Source: Mantis religiosa
Taxonomy: Eukaryota; Arthropoda; Insecta; Mantodea; Mantidae
Assembly (NCBI GenBank): GCA_030765055.1
Contig: CM060953.1
Coordinates: 178,352,709-178,416,708, forward strand
Reading direction: 5' to 3'
DNA length: 64,000 nt
The notes below the pieces were generated by a model, which saw only the letters and a program-made list of their open reading frames with translations, had not been told where the DNA came from and made no database searches. Every line of letters starts with the position of its first letter. The first letter of the stretch is position 1. The position numbers and the translations under genes were made by a program. This document shows, one piece after another, positions 25,301 to 40,300 of this stretch.

Positions 25301-28300
25301 GTCAAAACATATAGATTGTCTTGTTTCATAAAACCAACACCAACACAATTTAAAAAAGTTCACAAATGTACCTGAAATGCATTGTGTGAAAATTTGGCAA
25401 GCGTTTCTCCATGAACTGGGGATAGTTCAGTGATAGTTTTTGTGCGCCAGTTGACCACTACAAGTCCATTATTAGACACTGCAATACCAGTACAGCTCCT
25501 CCCAGTAAGCCCTTCATTTTCTATATGTCGAATAAATTCTAGATCTGGAGTTAGCACCTGAAAATAAGCATTGAGCTTAAAACTCCTCATGTATGTTTGG
25601 AGGAACTCTATAACAGCGATATCCAAATTAAGTGATAAAATTATTTGTAATTGGTTTTTCACACAACGCTAATTTTGATTTTTGAGGGCCTAGTTTCGGG
25701 AGCTGTTGTCAGGCCTTCGAGGGTGAAAATGGAAGAAAGAGCTCCTGAAACTAGTCCCTCAAAAATAAAAATGTAAGTGACGTAGTGTGAAAAACTGATT
25801 AAGGATAGTTTTATCACACTTAGAACTTACTTGTTAGTAACCAACAGAATAAATGTAGGAAATATGTAAATTAGAGGCAAAGTCCTGAAATCAACATATT
25901 TTGGGTGAATAATCTAAAACCAATAAGCCTTAGGTCATTCATTATTATTACCTTTCTTTTCCACCACTCATCACCTTTGAGTACCATCGCTATTTGTATG
26001 GATATATAAGGGGCATTCAAAAAGAAATGAGCCGGAGTCTGGTATATGCAAACCGGTGACAGGATGGTAATATCGTGGTGTGTGTAACAAAGTGTTGTTT
26101 CGACCAGAGTGTGGAAGTTCATAGCCTGTCGTTATAGTCATGTATGTCCCATGACTATACAAAGTTAGCAGCAGCATGCATCAATCGTCCAACACTGCCA
26201 TTCGCATTGCAAACAGTGAAATGGAGGCATCAAAAGAAGAGCAAAGATGTGTTGTTTGTTTTCTGACAGTGGAAGGAGTAGGGGAAACAGACATTCATCG
26301 ATGAATGTCATAAGTGTATGGCGAACATTGCATCTCCCTTGCAAGCGTCAAGGCGTAGCACAAGAACTTCAGAGGAGGATGGGTGTTATTAGCCGATGAT
26401 GCAAGGTCTGGAGCACCACACTAAATTACCGATAACATCATCCAGCTGGTTGATGCACTCAGGACTGCAGGGTGACAGCGAAAGCCATAGCCGCTGAGGT
26501 CAGATTGAGCATCGGAAGTGTTCACACCATCATGAAGGAAGGACTACTCTTGCACAAAGGTGTGCCCAATGGGTGTCCCACAGTCTTCAATCACACCACA
26601 AAGCATGTCAAATGGCCCACTGTCTTAATCATCTGCAACGCTAGGCTAGGGAAGGGAATGAGTTCCTGGCACGAGTGGTGGCTGGAGATAAGTCTAGTGT
26701 CATCACTTTGAACCAGAATCAAAATGACAAAGTCTCCAGTGGAAGCATCCAGGGTCACCACCACCAAAAAAAGCCAAGGCCATCCACATAAGTGCAGGAA
26801 AGCCTATGCTGACGTTCTTCTTTGACCAAGATGGCCCCCTTCCGATGCACTTCCTGCAGCACAGGACAACATGAATGCCCAGCATTAATCACAATTCTTG
26901 ACCAACATTTGCCCAGCAATCAAATCAAAACAACCAGGCAATCTCACCCGTGGGGTCATTCTGCTCCACGACAATGCAAAGCCTCATACAGCCAACAGTC
27001 ACAGCACTCCTGCAGAAATTCAAATGGGAGGTTCTCGGCCACCCTCCATACAGTCCAGAACTCTCTCCTTGTGATTATGCCATTTTTGGTCCCCTTAAAA
27101 AGGCTCTGAGGGGCAAACAGCGCGGATGTGCAGAACTGGCTCAAAATGCAGCACTGGGACTTTTATGAGACAGCCATTCACCAACTGTGTCACAGTGAGA
27201 CAAGTGTTTCAACAGCCATGGCCAATACTTCTAACATACAGATACTGGTTTCTGTAATTATGTCTCTGGCTCGTTCTTTTTGAATGCACCTTATACATTG
27301 GTAGTGCAACAAAATCTGCACATCTGTGTTTTTCTGACAAGAGTGATCACTCTTAACAGTTTCTTTATATATATATAGCTGGGTTAACTTTTATTTTGAA
27401 ACTATCACCTTTTTTTTTTTTAAATTTCTTTTCAGGGCGGCAGTAAAGTACATAAGTTAATGATAGTGAAGCAATACAAATATTATAAATACATTACCAC
27501 CATTTTTGACAAATTTACTTTCTGTTTTTAACTGACGAATCCTTCAGGATTAGTTTCGTGATGTGTCCATTGCAGCCTCAGCTCGTAATGGACATATCAC
27601 GAAACTAGTCTTGGAGTATTCTTAATTAAAAACAAGTAAGTGAAGTTTAAATTAATTGGGAGTCGATTAATGAAAGGATTTTTAAGTGAAGTTTGTCATT
27701 GTTGCAATTTATTTATGATACCCCTTTTATTTTGTACGAAAACTTCAGGATCTATTAAACAGTGGTTTATCTGAGTTTTATTTCTAAAAGACTACATTTA
27801 GGTTATTAACATTTACTCATTTCAAAATGAAGCTTTTAGACTTTTTACTAGAACAATTGCAACCGTTTTCATAGTATCACACACAAATTCAGTCAAATTC
27901 TTCCACTATTACTGGAGAAAAATAGTTTCTTATGAACCACAAAGGTAGGCACCAACAATTAAAGAAGATTAGCTGTCTCTGCCCACATTTTGTTTCCTAT
28001 TTCAAAAAACAAATTTAATCATTTATTTAATGCTTCATTTTTGTTACATGGTAAGGAAACTAGTTTTGCCGCTCACAGGCACACATGGGTGCAAATACAT
28101 CCATGTGCAAGTTAAAATATTTGTGGTCAAATACAATTTTGCAATTAAATGTAATTATTTGCCACAAATTTCACTAATCTTGTTAAGAAACTTTATGAAC
28201 TTTCCACAGATTTCAAGATACTAGTTTCATGAAAATTTTTCGCATCTTCTGTCTTTCGGTTTATTCCTGTTATCGTTACAGTTGCTAGGTGAGGGACAAT

Positions 28301-31300
28301 TCCTATTACCAACTCTAAAAATAAAACAAACTTAAAGACAGAATCGATTGGTGGTATTTCAAAATTCATTATGCAATTTCTATTTTTTAAAATATTTTCT
28401 CCCAAACTATTAAACCTGTCGGACCATTTAATTGCTTTAATACTTTTATTTCTGGATTTATTTAATGGTTAAATGACCAAAAATGATCTGCTGATTTATC
28501 GGTCTGCTTATACCTAAAATTTCTAAAATGTACCTTCATCTGCTTTCTAAATAATGTTTGGTGCTTTCAATATAAAACCTGTTACAATCTAATTTAATTG
28601 TTTAGATTGTGCTCAGGGTTACAAAAGGAATTTAGAAACTAGAATAAAGGAACCTGTTAGAAATAGATAGAAACATAATGAAGAATCAGCTAATCATTTT
28701 GGTCATTTAACCATGAAATAAATCAAAAAATTAAATTACAAAAGCAATTAAATGGTTTAACAGATTTAATGGTTTGGGAGTAAATATTTATTTAAAAAAA
28801 GTAGAAATCATATAATGAATTTCGAAATACCGCCAATCGATTCTGTCTTTAAGTTTGTTTTATTTTCAGTTTGTTACTAAAAACTGTCCGTCACCTATTG
28901 ATTGTAATGATAACATCAGGAATAAACAGAATAACCAAAGATGCAAAACATTTTTGCGAAACTAGTCTCTTGAATTCTGTTGAGACTCCATCAATTTTGT
29001 TAAAGATATGAGTATGTGAAGTTTGGGGCCAATAATTATATTTTATTATAATATCTGCATTGCTTAAAAGTTGAATGGGGAAGGGATAAGTATGTTGAGG
29101 TTTGTAATAGGTTAGGAAGAAAAGGTTGGGCTTGAACTAGATTAAGTGCACTTAAGTTAAGAGGGGATAGGAAGGAAGTGAATTCGGATAGTTGAGGGGA
29201 GGTAGTTTTTTTTTTTTTTTTTTTTTTAGGTCCTCCAATGTTAAGTCATATCGGACGGTGAATGAAATGGGTGAAAGGTGCTCAAATGTGTCCAGGGTCC
29301 ATACAGCTTAGAGTTACCTGACATTCATCTGTAAGGTTTAGGGAAGGGAGGTAGATAATGAATAACATTATATACTGGAATGTGAGGAAACGAAACTATG
29401 GAGGTACCAGTTTATACCCAAAAAATGGTAGTGCTAACAAAGAAGTGTTTAAAGTCAAGATAATGAGAGTATAAAAGGAGGGGGATATAAAAAGGATAGG
29501 AAATTTATGGGAAGAATAAGAGGCAAATGGTTTAGGAATATAAAGCAATATAAACCGTGGTAAAGTTCATCACGCATATTATTAAAATCAGATGGTATAG
29601 GGCAAAGACTTCGTAAATATGTGTATGTAAATAGTGTTAATACCAAGGTAATATGAATTATCTTAAGGTCCATCATGCATAAAAAACCACGGTGTTAAAA
29701 TGCATGGTGGAATAAAGGGAGGAAAAATAGCAACTCAAAGTTATGTATATGAAAATTGTAAGATTTTTGTAGAGTATTATTATGGAAATAAATAAATACA
29801 AGTTAAAATTAAATATTTGCATTGCTTCACTGTTATTAGCTACTGTTTTTACATATTTCCCAATATCAGATTTTTGGGGGATTAATTCCTCATCCACTGA
29901 CCGTAAGTATATAGCAGGGAAAATTAAGGAACATTAAAAATAAAATATGAATGCACATACATTTACACAGAAAAAAGTAAATGAAAGACATTGTAAAGCT
30001 TTCAATTAATCTTGAACAATTCCTCTGTACCTTAATCCTTGAATTTCCAGTATCTACAACATAAACAGTTCCGCCATCACTATCATCAACTGCAATGGCG
30101 ACAGGTTGAAGAAATTCATCCTTGCCTGAACCTCGAGAACCATATATTGCCACTGGATTGTTGTGTTCAGTCACATCAAAAAACAATGGGCAGTCTTTAA
30201 TTGGTCTCTCAAACACAGAAACTTTCAACACATATCTTCCAGGATTGGGGGGACGAAATTTTATTCTGTAAGTACCATCTTCAGCATCCTCAATGTTGGA
30301 TTCAAGAGCTGATGATTCACCTCCAGAAATATTCAGTGGAAGAACTTCTACAGTAACAGGGTCACCTCCCGAAGTTCGAGGATCACCATGGTAATCAACC
30401 TGAAAAAGATATATTTACTTTTGTAATTCTATTATTGCAATATGCACCATTTGCTATGTGAAACTAATGGCCTTCCAGCAGAAAAGTATTTTCAAAAAGC
30501 AAAAAGTTGTATACTATGGAATGTAGCAGTTAATATTAGGACATAGTTATATCTAATTGTTATTTCTAATGCTTAACTGGAATAACCCTGATAGTAACTA
30601 GGACTCAGATTCTTATGACATCTTTCAATTGTTACATCAGAGGTACTGCTAATTTGTACATAAATAGATGCCATAGCATTGAATTTTTCATGTTGACTAT
30701 CTGTCAAAAACCTTAGCCTATATATGGCTAGTGTGGAGAAATGATTAATTTCCATCAATTAATAAAGTGTACATAAATACTTTAAGTTAAGTCTCAGATT
30801 ATGAAAATGCACACTAAATAACTGGTCATTTACAGTCTAAAAAAAGATACCTGAAGGTCATCAAGCAAGGGCGCGAAGGATAAGAGGGGAAGGTCGTTGC
30901 TATGGAAATGTAAACAAAGGTTGCCAGATTGGTTACACTGGTGATTCATGTACTCCTCAGCTCAGTTATTGCTAGTTGTGTGCGGAAAACCGAGTTTGCT
31001 TGTGTTCAGTTGCATTGTGTATTGTTAGCCTACTTGTGAAAACACAGTTAAAATACTGTAACTTTGTGGGTTCGTGAAATTAAAAGTCCAATTGCACAAC
31101 TCAAAAATGTTCTTTATTTCCACCGAATTACAGTTGGAACACTTGCCGATTATACAGAATTACGTAATGCACACAATTACGTTCGTCTGTCACAGGTCCA
31201 CTGCACGCTCACAGTTACGTACAACTCCTCTGATGCACGTTCACAGTCTTCCGGTCTGTTAACTCACCTGGCGCTCATCACGGCTGCTCGCCAAGAACTG

Positions 31301-34300
31301 ACTGACTCGCCAACTGCAGCCCCTTTTTATAGGAATATTGCTGTTTCTGGAAGTCTTACGTTTCAGTGAATCACCGCAAAGGTTCCAGACGGCAGGGGGA
31401 GGGGAAAGAGACGGCCAGTCATGTTTTTCCAACCATCCCTTTGTTAGCGCTATAAGACAAATGGGTAGGCGTGGCCGAACGCTTCCCGTCTGGCCTTACT
31501 GCCGGTCGGTTCTATCAGGAGTTCCGACGTTCGGATGACAATACGTTATGAAAACAAGACATAGTGACAGTAGGATTAGAGGTAGACCGAGAATTCATGG
31601 CCCAAACCAAAGATCAGCTTACAGTCGGGGTGTTACATTGCATAGTCAAGCTAGAGAATTTGTCTGTTCTCTTAGGGAATTCTTTGAACAGGAAGACGAG
31701 AGTTTGCTCCTATCAATGAACCGCTTATTCCTTTCACCAAAAGCGACAGCCCCATGCCAGTAGATATGCTTACATGTAAAAGAATTCCTGTGGGTCAAAA
31801 TTCCAGCATATCGGCGGCACTGATGAGAATATGGCAATTGACAAATTCGTTAATAATAGTATATTGCGATACTAATGTACACGGAACGAGGAAAGGTTTG
31901 AAAAAACGTGGCAGTTGCGTCGAGATTCCGTTATGTGCTTAACTTGTGTATTGCATACTATTTCTTGCACTGTGTGGATTTATATCATTCTGAATTTTGG
32001 TAGTTAAGATATTAACTAAAATATTAATAAATATAATTGAAGATAAATGTTAGATTTTAGAATGTGCATAGCCTATATGTGTTGCTATGGAGAAATAGCG
32101 CACTACTGCGGGAATGTCAACTTATGATGCATAGCAACACTAAAGGTAAGTATGGAGTATTAGTTACATAGTGCAAAAATTATTTAAAAGAACTCACACA
32201 TGTGAAACGTTACAATGCAGTAAATGTGTGAACAACTTATTTTTGTTTTTAAAGTAGGCTAATACAGATTAGCTGTGTATGTTTTTGTTGAGGTGAGATA
32301 ACTTGAACCCTTGTTTATGTTTCGAGTGTTGAGAGCGTAAAGAAAGGGGATCTACGTTACTTCCTATCTGTTATGGGCAACACTGCAGCACCCACGTGGA
32401 GAAACAGATGACCTTCTTTTAAAAATCAGACCATACCAAGTGAGATGGCTCAGGCGGTTTTGTCTGTGGCCCACAATTGGGAGGCCCAGGTTCAATTCCC
32501 ATGGTTGACCTACCTGACCCATGGGTTTTTTCAGAAGTTTTTCTCAGGCTGCCAGGCGAATGCTGGGTAGGTTAATTAAATCCCCCCGAATTTCCTGTCT
32601 CTCCATTATCATTTCACATCATCTCTCTCATCTGATAATCTCTTTCAGGGTAGAAGTGCTGATGGGTGTCTCGGAGCTGCATGGCAGGATGATATACTCC
32701 TGGTAAACACTTCCTCCTTTGGTAGGCTGGTCTTCAGTTTCCAAACCAGGGTAAGTGGGATGCCAGTTGTGCTGACCTGCCTCCCACTCCGATCTTCATC
32801 ACACATGCTGGTCCTTCCTTCATTCAACATAATGCACCATTTCCTCACTGATGACTCGATAATTGCACAATCACCATAAACATTCTTTATTTGTCTATAA
32901 ATGTCAGTAGGCTTAACATTTTGAGCATTCAGGAAATGAATGACATTTCATATTTCACCTTTGGCATGATTTTCAATTGGCGATGTCATGTCAAATCACT
33001 GCACAAACCATTTGTGTGACTGCACAGAAACATGACTGGCTCACAATGAAGCCAAGAACGAAGGTAATTATCGCTAACGCAATTGCAGTGGTGGGGAATC
33101 TGAGCAAAGCACCATGCACAATCGTTCTTTACTTTCTGGATGATCCTCGTAGCATTCATACATTAACTTTAATAAAGAAATCCCAGTTTTCCGTCACTTT
33201 TTGAAACTTTTTAAACAATTTATTCATTAAATATTAAAAGCAGAAGCATTATTAACAGTGAAGTATTCTTCATATTTAAGTTTGATTTATGAGTCACTAT
33301 GTTTACACTCAGTCTTCACTTACTTGTTGTAAAACAAGTAAGTGATGACTGAGTGTAAACATAGTGACTCATAAATCAAACTTAAATTTATTCATTACTA
33401 GTTGAAGTATATTCCGGGCTTGTAGGCCGTGGTCTACTGGGCTCTTTCCTCCTCCTCCTCCTTCCCAGATGTTTCGTTTGCGACTACGGCAGACATCCTC
33501 AGTGGCAGTGGCGAGATCGAAGTACTCTAGTGGGTATTTCAACAGCGACTGTGCTGTTGCACCATGGACCGCAGTATTTATACATGTGGCTAGAGGGGGG
33601 GTGGTCTGCTGTGATTGGTCTGGGTGGACGGTGGGCTGGATTGGTGTGGGCGGAGTATTGCGTTCTGTTGGCATCTGATTGGTTCGAGTGAGTTTCTTCG
33701 TTTTCACTTTTGCTAGAGCTGTTTGCCATATTCTGTTCAGTTTGAGGCCTTCTTCTTTGCGATTTATGTTATTATTGTGTTTATGTATTTCGATGGCTTC
33801 ACGGAATAAGCGTGAATAGTAATGTGATGTTGATGCCAGAATATCTGTATTTTCATACTGGATGATATGTTCTCCCTCTTCGAGTATGGCATGTTCCGCA
33901 ATCGCTGATTTTTCCGTTTGACCAGACGGCAGTTTCTTTTGTGTTTGTCAATACGAGTTTTTATGCTGCGTTGGGTGGTTTCAATGTATAACTTGCCACA
34001 AGAACATGGTATTCTATATACTCCCGCTGTGGACCGAGACTAGTATTGACACCGGCCGTGAAAGCCTTAGAACCTTGAATTTATTCATTTTATACATTAT
34101 CTTTCTAACAGTTTGATGCTAACTTGCATAAATATAATCACCTGTTATACACTCTGCCTAATAGGTGCTACAATTTAAAACTTTTGCTGCATTGTGAAAT
34201 ATAGGAAATGGTGCCAAGAACAAGGACTTCCAGACTACTACAGATAACTTTTAATTTTTGATTACAGTACCACAATTTTAATGAGTTTTAGAATTAAAGG

Positions 34301-37300
34301 AACTAAACAGGAAAAAATTAATGAAAAACTATTGACTGTGGGTTCCTGAAATTATAAGTCCAGGTTACAAACACCAAAAATTGCACTTTATTTCCATAGA
34401 AACACACTTTGTCAACCTCACAATCACAGAATTATGTCACATACACAATACAACTTGCAAGGTCAATGACCACAACACAGCAGTTCCCGCACATGAGTTC
34501 AATGAAGAACTGACTCCTTTGGTGGGCGGGCTCCCTTTTTTTATAGATTACTCACATTCCGGAATGTTCTCCAACAATCGAGATGGCTAGAACAAAGATG
34601 AACTCTCGAGAAATCCATCTCCTTCCCCCCACGTTTCGGCAAGCTTTTATCTACACACTGCACTGTCCATCTATTTGAAGTAGTTGGCCGCGCTGCCTCA
34701 ACACAATAATGCATTCGCGACACTATATTATTTCTACATTGTATTAACTTTTCATAAATACATTTTTCATAAAATATATGAAGATCTGGTAGTACTGCTT
34801 TTTGTCACATATGCTGAAATTCTTACTGGTGACTAAATTACACATATCAAGCAAAGAACACCACTTCTTAGATTGCACTTCATTAGGTTGACTGATGGAA
34901 AATAACTGCCATTCCACACTACCTTGTGCATGACAAGATTTGGATAGGTAGAGTCAGAGTGAAAAATTCAATACCACTGCTGGGATTTGAATCACGGAAC
35001 TACCAGTCTCTGTCTAGTTGTTCTTAACCATTGAGCTACCATGGTCAACATGTCAGCATAACATGTTCTCCTACTGACTCGTATTTTCCCGGTAAACCAC
35101 TAGGGGTTCTCACATATAATGAGATACACAGCTTTTGTAGTGTCTGCTGTAAGTCCCAGGCTTTATAGTTCAGACCACTATTAGGTTTTTCTTTCAATCA
35201 GCTTGCCACTTATTCATAAAGAAAAACTTATTGCTTGTGGTATATCACTTTAGTAATTATTTGAATGATTCTATGAAAATGAAAACTGAAGCAGATTTTG
35301 ATATTATTCCAGGAGGACTTACTTCATAATTGCAGCCTCTGGATAACTGCTACATATTGTCAATGAAAATTGAGACAATTATTGAGTCGCGATAGAGCTG
35401 ATGACGCAAACAATAGTTGGTGAACCATGTCCTCAATATAGGTACGTAAGTGAAGCTTATGTGTACAAAATATGACTCATCTATAATTTAATTATGAAAA
35501 ATTTCGATAAAGCTCTATATGTTTCACTTACCGTGTGGAGCACGGCTATAGTTTCAAGTTGTGCAACAGCTACAGAATCGATTGATGCTGTACACAAACT
35601 GGGAAACGTTGTGCTAGTCCGAACACGACCCAGACGTGACAGTGCTGTTTCAAGCTCTGCATAGCTGCTGTTATGAGAAAAGTCACAGGTAAGAAATGCA
35701 TTCTCGCGAGGTTCCCCTAATGTTCCTGCAGCATCTAACTTTTCACTCAAACTACTGATGCGCTGGGTGATATTTCTCACTTCCACTTGATACTGCAACC
35801 CCTCGCATTCACGTTCCACCTGCAACAATCAACCAGATAGTTACAAGACAAGCAAAAGTACACATGACAGATAGAATAAAAAGAAACAATACATCTATTT
35901 AATTATTGAATGACTAACCAGTAATACAACATTCCTGCCTAGCAACAATCTGGTACTCTGAGTGCCTTATTTGCACATTCAGTTTTTCATGTTCTGCATT
36001 TGATAATGTACATGAGCCATTATCATCCACCAAAATGCTCCCCTTTCTCAGATATTACTGTGTACTTCTTACTTATATGCAATTATTTGCAGGTCCCAGA
36101 AAATATGTAATTTAGAAAAATGTTAAAAGAACTTTATACGTAATTTGCAGTTATACATATTAAATTTCACTGAAATACAACTGAATTAAACATAATTAAT
36201 TGAGCATATGGCATAAATTATCTTAAAATGCATTTTCTTTATTGCTGTTGAAAAAGTGGCAAGCTGAGTAGGATGCTTTTGGCCACTGAAATAAAATACA
36301 AAGTACTGTACTCTACCTTTCTTGGACCTTAAAATCTCAAAAAACAATGAAAAACTGGAATTTGATATTCATAGAAAAGCAACACACACAGATAATTAAT
36401 TACATCAAAGCAAATAGTTTCAACCCAATTCCACACAAACATGCCACCATCAACAGTCTCACACACAGATTAGTTAACCTACCCCTCAGCCAGCAAGAAT
36501 ATAAAAAATACCATCAAATATTAAAAACTGCAATTAAAAATGGATATCGAAAAAGCCTTGTAGATAAAAAATTAAAATCATTTAAACTTCAAAAAAGGTT
36601 AAAACAGATCACAGCTCTTTCACCAATGAAACAAGAAATTAGATTTGCTAAATTTACTTACCAACCCTGGGCCACAAAAAAGTTCCAAAAAATATTAAAG
36701 AAATACAATATAACATTGACACCAAAAAACAATTACAACATTAAAAACCTACTTAACAGTAATAATACTGATAAGATAAAACCAGAGGAAAAGTCAGGCA
36801 TTTACAAGATTAAGTGTAAAGACTGTGAAAAAATTTACATAGGGAGGACAAAAAGAAATATAGGCACTAGAAAGAAAGATTATTTTAGGCACCTAAGATG
36901 ATAAGTCCTCAATAGCAGCTAATTTCTGGTCTGAAAATCATGAGATTGAAGATAGCACCAAATTACTAAAATACGTACAAAAACATAGTGAACTCGTCAT
37001 ATGGGAGAAGATATACATAGAAAAACATAAAAACCAACTACTGAACTTCGAAGTCCCACCAGAAGACAACCCCACATTTAAATTCATCACAAAATCAACA
37101 GATGGCAGCAGCAACTCCAGAACTATCCACACCACTGGATCAAGCTTTAGTTGCATTAGAGCCGATGATGCGAACGATGGTTCGCGAAACATGTTCTCAA
37201 TATAGGTGCGTAAGTGAAGCTGATGTGTAATAAATATGACTCATCTATAACTTAATAAAGACAAAGACATTAGCTCATATATATCTTTCAGTACAACAGT

Positions 37301-40300
37301 GTGGTAGCAACTAACGATAAGTAAAGATAATTTTCAGTATATACTGTTCACTGTAGAACAGCGGTTTTGTCTTTCAGTACTCAATTATTTTAATCAGCCA
37401 GGGAGAAAAGAAAAAGGAAATGTTATAGGCTAGATCGGAAAGTGAAATTCATACAAAAAAAGGCCCTTAATAGAATCAAAACTTTATTTTCTTCCCACCT
37501 AGAAATTGCTTATACACGCTATATATATAAAACACTTATCCAGATAACTCATACTGACCGAGATTCAAACTAAAAACACTAAAACCTCGTTAACCCAGAC
37601 ATTTGGATAACCTTGAACATATCTATTTCTATTATTTCTGACGAGAACAGACTGTAGAACTAACAGGATGAAGGGGGAGGCATACAGAAGATAGGGAGAT
37701 AGGTGATGTGCAAATGGTACTCGTCTACGGTACCGTATGTAGTAAAAGTGGGCGTTAAAACACCACACATTTCATTTTGCAAATGGTACTTCCATGATAT
37801 CTTGACACTGAATTTTGGGTGGAAATTTATGCCACTTCTACTTATAAAAAGGAGGTGGTAGGAAAAAAGAAAGTTTGTATTTATTTTCTGTTTTGACAGA
37901 AGTTCACACTAATATTTAAAGCAAAGAGAGACACCAAATGGACAAATGGAAGGAAAATATGTCCATCTCTGTACCATAGGTGGCAACATGTCTGCCTTGC
38001 ATTCAAAGGTCCCGAGTTTGAATCTTGGTCAGGCTGAGTTATAAGGCATTTTCCATAACCTGAAAGATGAATGACAGATAACTAAATGTACCCTGGGCTC
38101 ATATGAGCATCATTTCATTCATCATCTGATATGACAATGTTGGAAGACAAATTTTAAAAAAGAAAGGAAAATATTTTCATTGTTTTCTTTTAATTTCTTT
38201 TATCCAATGTAGCATTTTTTTTTTCTTGGTAAAATCAAAATACCCAATTTTTTGTTCAAATTAAGCAATATTCTCTCCAAAGTATTCCATTTCGAGCACT
38301 CAGAAATGGCCATTAGAATTGCTTTAGACCAAAATCATATCTGAAGAGCAGGTGTGCTCAGCCAGTCACCTATGAAATGTGAACAGAATTTCAATTTCAA
38401 TGGAGTGCTCTTTGTAAATAAGTGAAAATGAAATATTTAAACATAAGAACTTATTTTAAACATGGTATTTACCTTATTTTTCTCAGCTTCAATAAGGGCC
38501 AATTGCTCCTCAAGTACTTTTCTTTTTTCTTCACATGCTGTACCCACTGATGCAACCATGTCTTGTCGCCTATGTTCCAATAATGCTGCCACTTCCTGGA
38601 ACGTCCTGTTCACCTGCTCCAGACACTGCTCCGTTGCCAGGTCCAGCCTGTGCAATTCCTGAGTCACAGCATCCTGAGCTTGTGTCAGCTATAATCAAAC
38701 ATTATGCATTATTAATGCTCCTGTTGATTTAATAGAAGTACATTTATACCAACAGCTGCTCTCATGCCAAGTTTGGCAATTATCTAATTTTTAATTTCAG
38801 AGCTATGCTATTTTCTCTCCTTCCCTCTCTCAGAATGAATGCACATTCTTTTCTACACAAACAATCAGTTTAAATGTAAATATTAACTTTGATACAGAAA
38901 TGATGGGCCAATTAAATAAATTATAACCTACAATAAAATTAAATACAAATTCCTTTCTTGGAAGTGTTGAAAACAGTGTTGTTATGATAAATTAAATTTA
39001 AAGGGAGTCAATTGATGACACTAAACAACACTTTTAAATTTTTTCGGAATATTGTCAGCTATTTTACTCCGTGCGATCAGGTGGTATGATTTTCACTTCT
39101 TAAAGACTTGTTAGCCTAATATTGCAATTTCTTTCTTGGAAGTGCTGAAAACAGTGTTGTTATGATAAATTAAATTTAAAGGGGGTCTATTAGTGACACT
39201 AAACAACACTTAGTTTTAAATTTTTTTAAAAGTAAGTGTTGTTTAGTGTCATTAATCGACTCCCTTTAAATTTAATTAAATACAAATATTTCGTGAAATT
39301 GTGTTAAATGTTAAGGGGATGTAGATTTGGAAATAGATTACGAGTATATTTTGACTAGAGGTAAGATGACATTAAGTATGATAATTAGCGACAGCTGGTT
39401 TTCAGGGAAATTTGTCAAAGTATTTTGGACGGTTATGTGAGTGAAAAGGGAAGATTCCAATCCAAGGTTGTGAAATAAGGTATGGCCGGCTAGCCTGGGA
39501 TTCTTGGAATGTGAAGTAGGATTTCTTAGAAATTTATAGCCGGACTCTAAGCTGTAAAGCAGCTAATACCATAAAAGTCAAAATGAGGTGCAACATCATA
39601 TTAGAAGTCTTAGAGTCACTAGCAAAGGACAGGTTATTAGGAGAATTTGAAGATTCTGGGCATAATCTCCTACACTTCTGGTCTGATCACTGGTGGAACA
39701 AGACAGTAGGCGTCATTCTTGCCTCAATGGCAGAACCATGTGTTATCGCCTGGTACAAGAATCAAATACTTTAACATCAGACATTCATACAGTATTTATT
39801 AATTTTTAGATGAGTCGTATTTATTACACATCTGCTTCACTTTCGTACCTATTTTGAGGACATGTTTCGCAAATCATCGTTTGCATCATCGGCTCTTATG
39901 CGACTAAAGTTTGATCCAGTGGTGTGGGTAATTCTGGAGTTGTTGCTGCCATCTGTTGATTTAGTGATGAACTTAAATGTGGGATTCTCTTCTGGCGGGA
40001 TTTCAAAGTTCATTAGTTGGTTTTTATGTTTTTCTATGTACATTCTCTCCCATATGACGAGTTCACTATGTTTTTGTACGTATTTTAGTAATTCTGTGCT
40101 ATCTTCAATTTCATGATTTTCAGACCAGAAATGAGGTGCTATTGCGGACTTATCAATATTTTTGTATCTTAAGTGCCTGAAGTGTTCTTTCTTTCTAGTG
40201 CCTATGTTTCTTTTTGTCCTCCCTATGTAAATTTTTTCACAGTCTTTACACTTAATCTTGTATATGCCTGACTTTTCCTCTGGTTTTATCTTATCAGTAT

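Noticed and set aside
27541..27620. Complete hammerhead ribozyme in the 27.5-kb foldback
   Set aside because: The 3' half GAAACTAGTC is present, but no CUGANGA core sits at the right distance on either strand, so only a remnant is claimed.
33499..33729. Proline- and threonine-rich minus-strand frame
   Set aside because: It is one frame of the 3' region of the PLE at 33389-34085, between the nuclease remnants and the hammerhead.
36347..36901. Host gene with a GIY-YIG nuclease domain
   Set aside because: Several copies with target duplications, inverted tails and RT remnants show these are Penelope-like elements.
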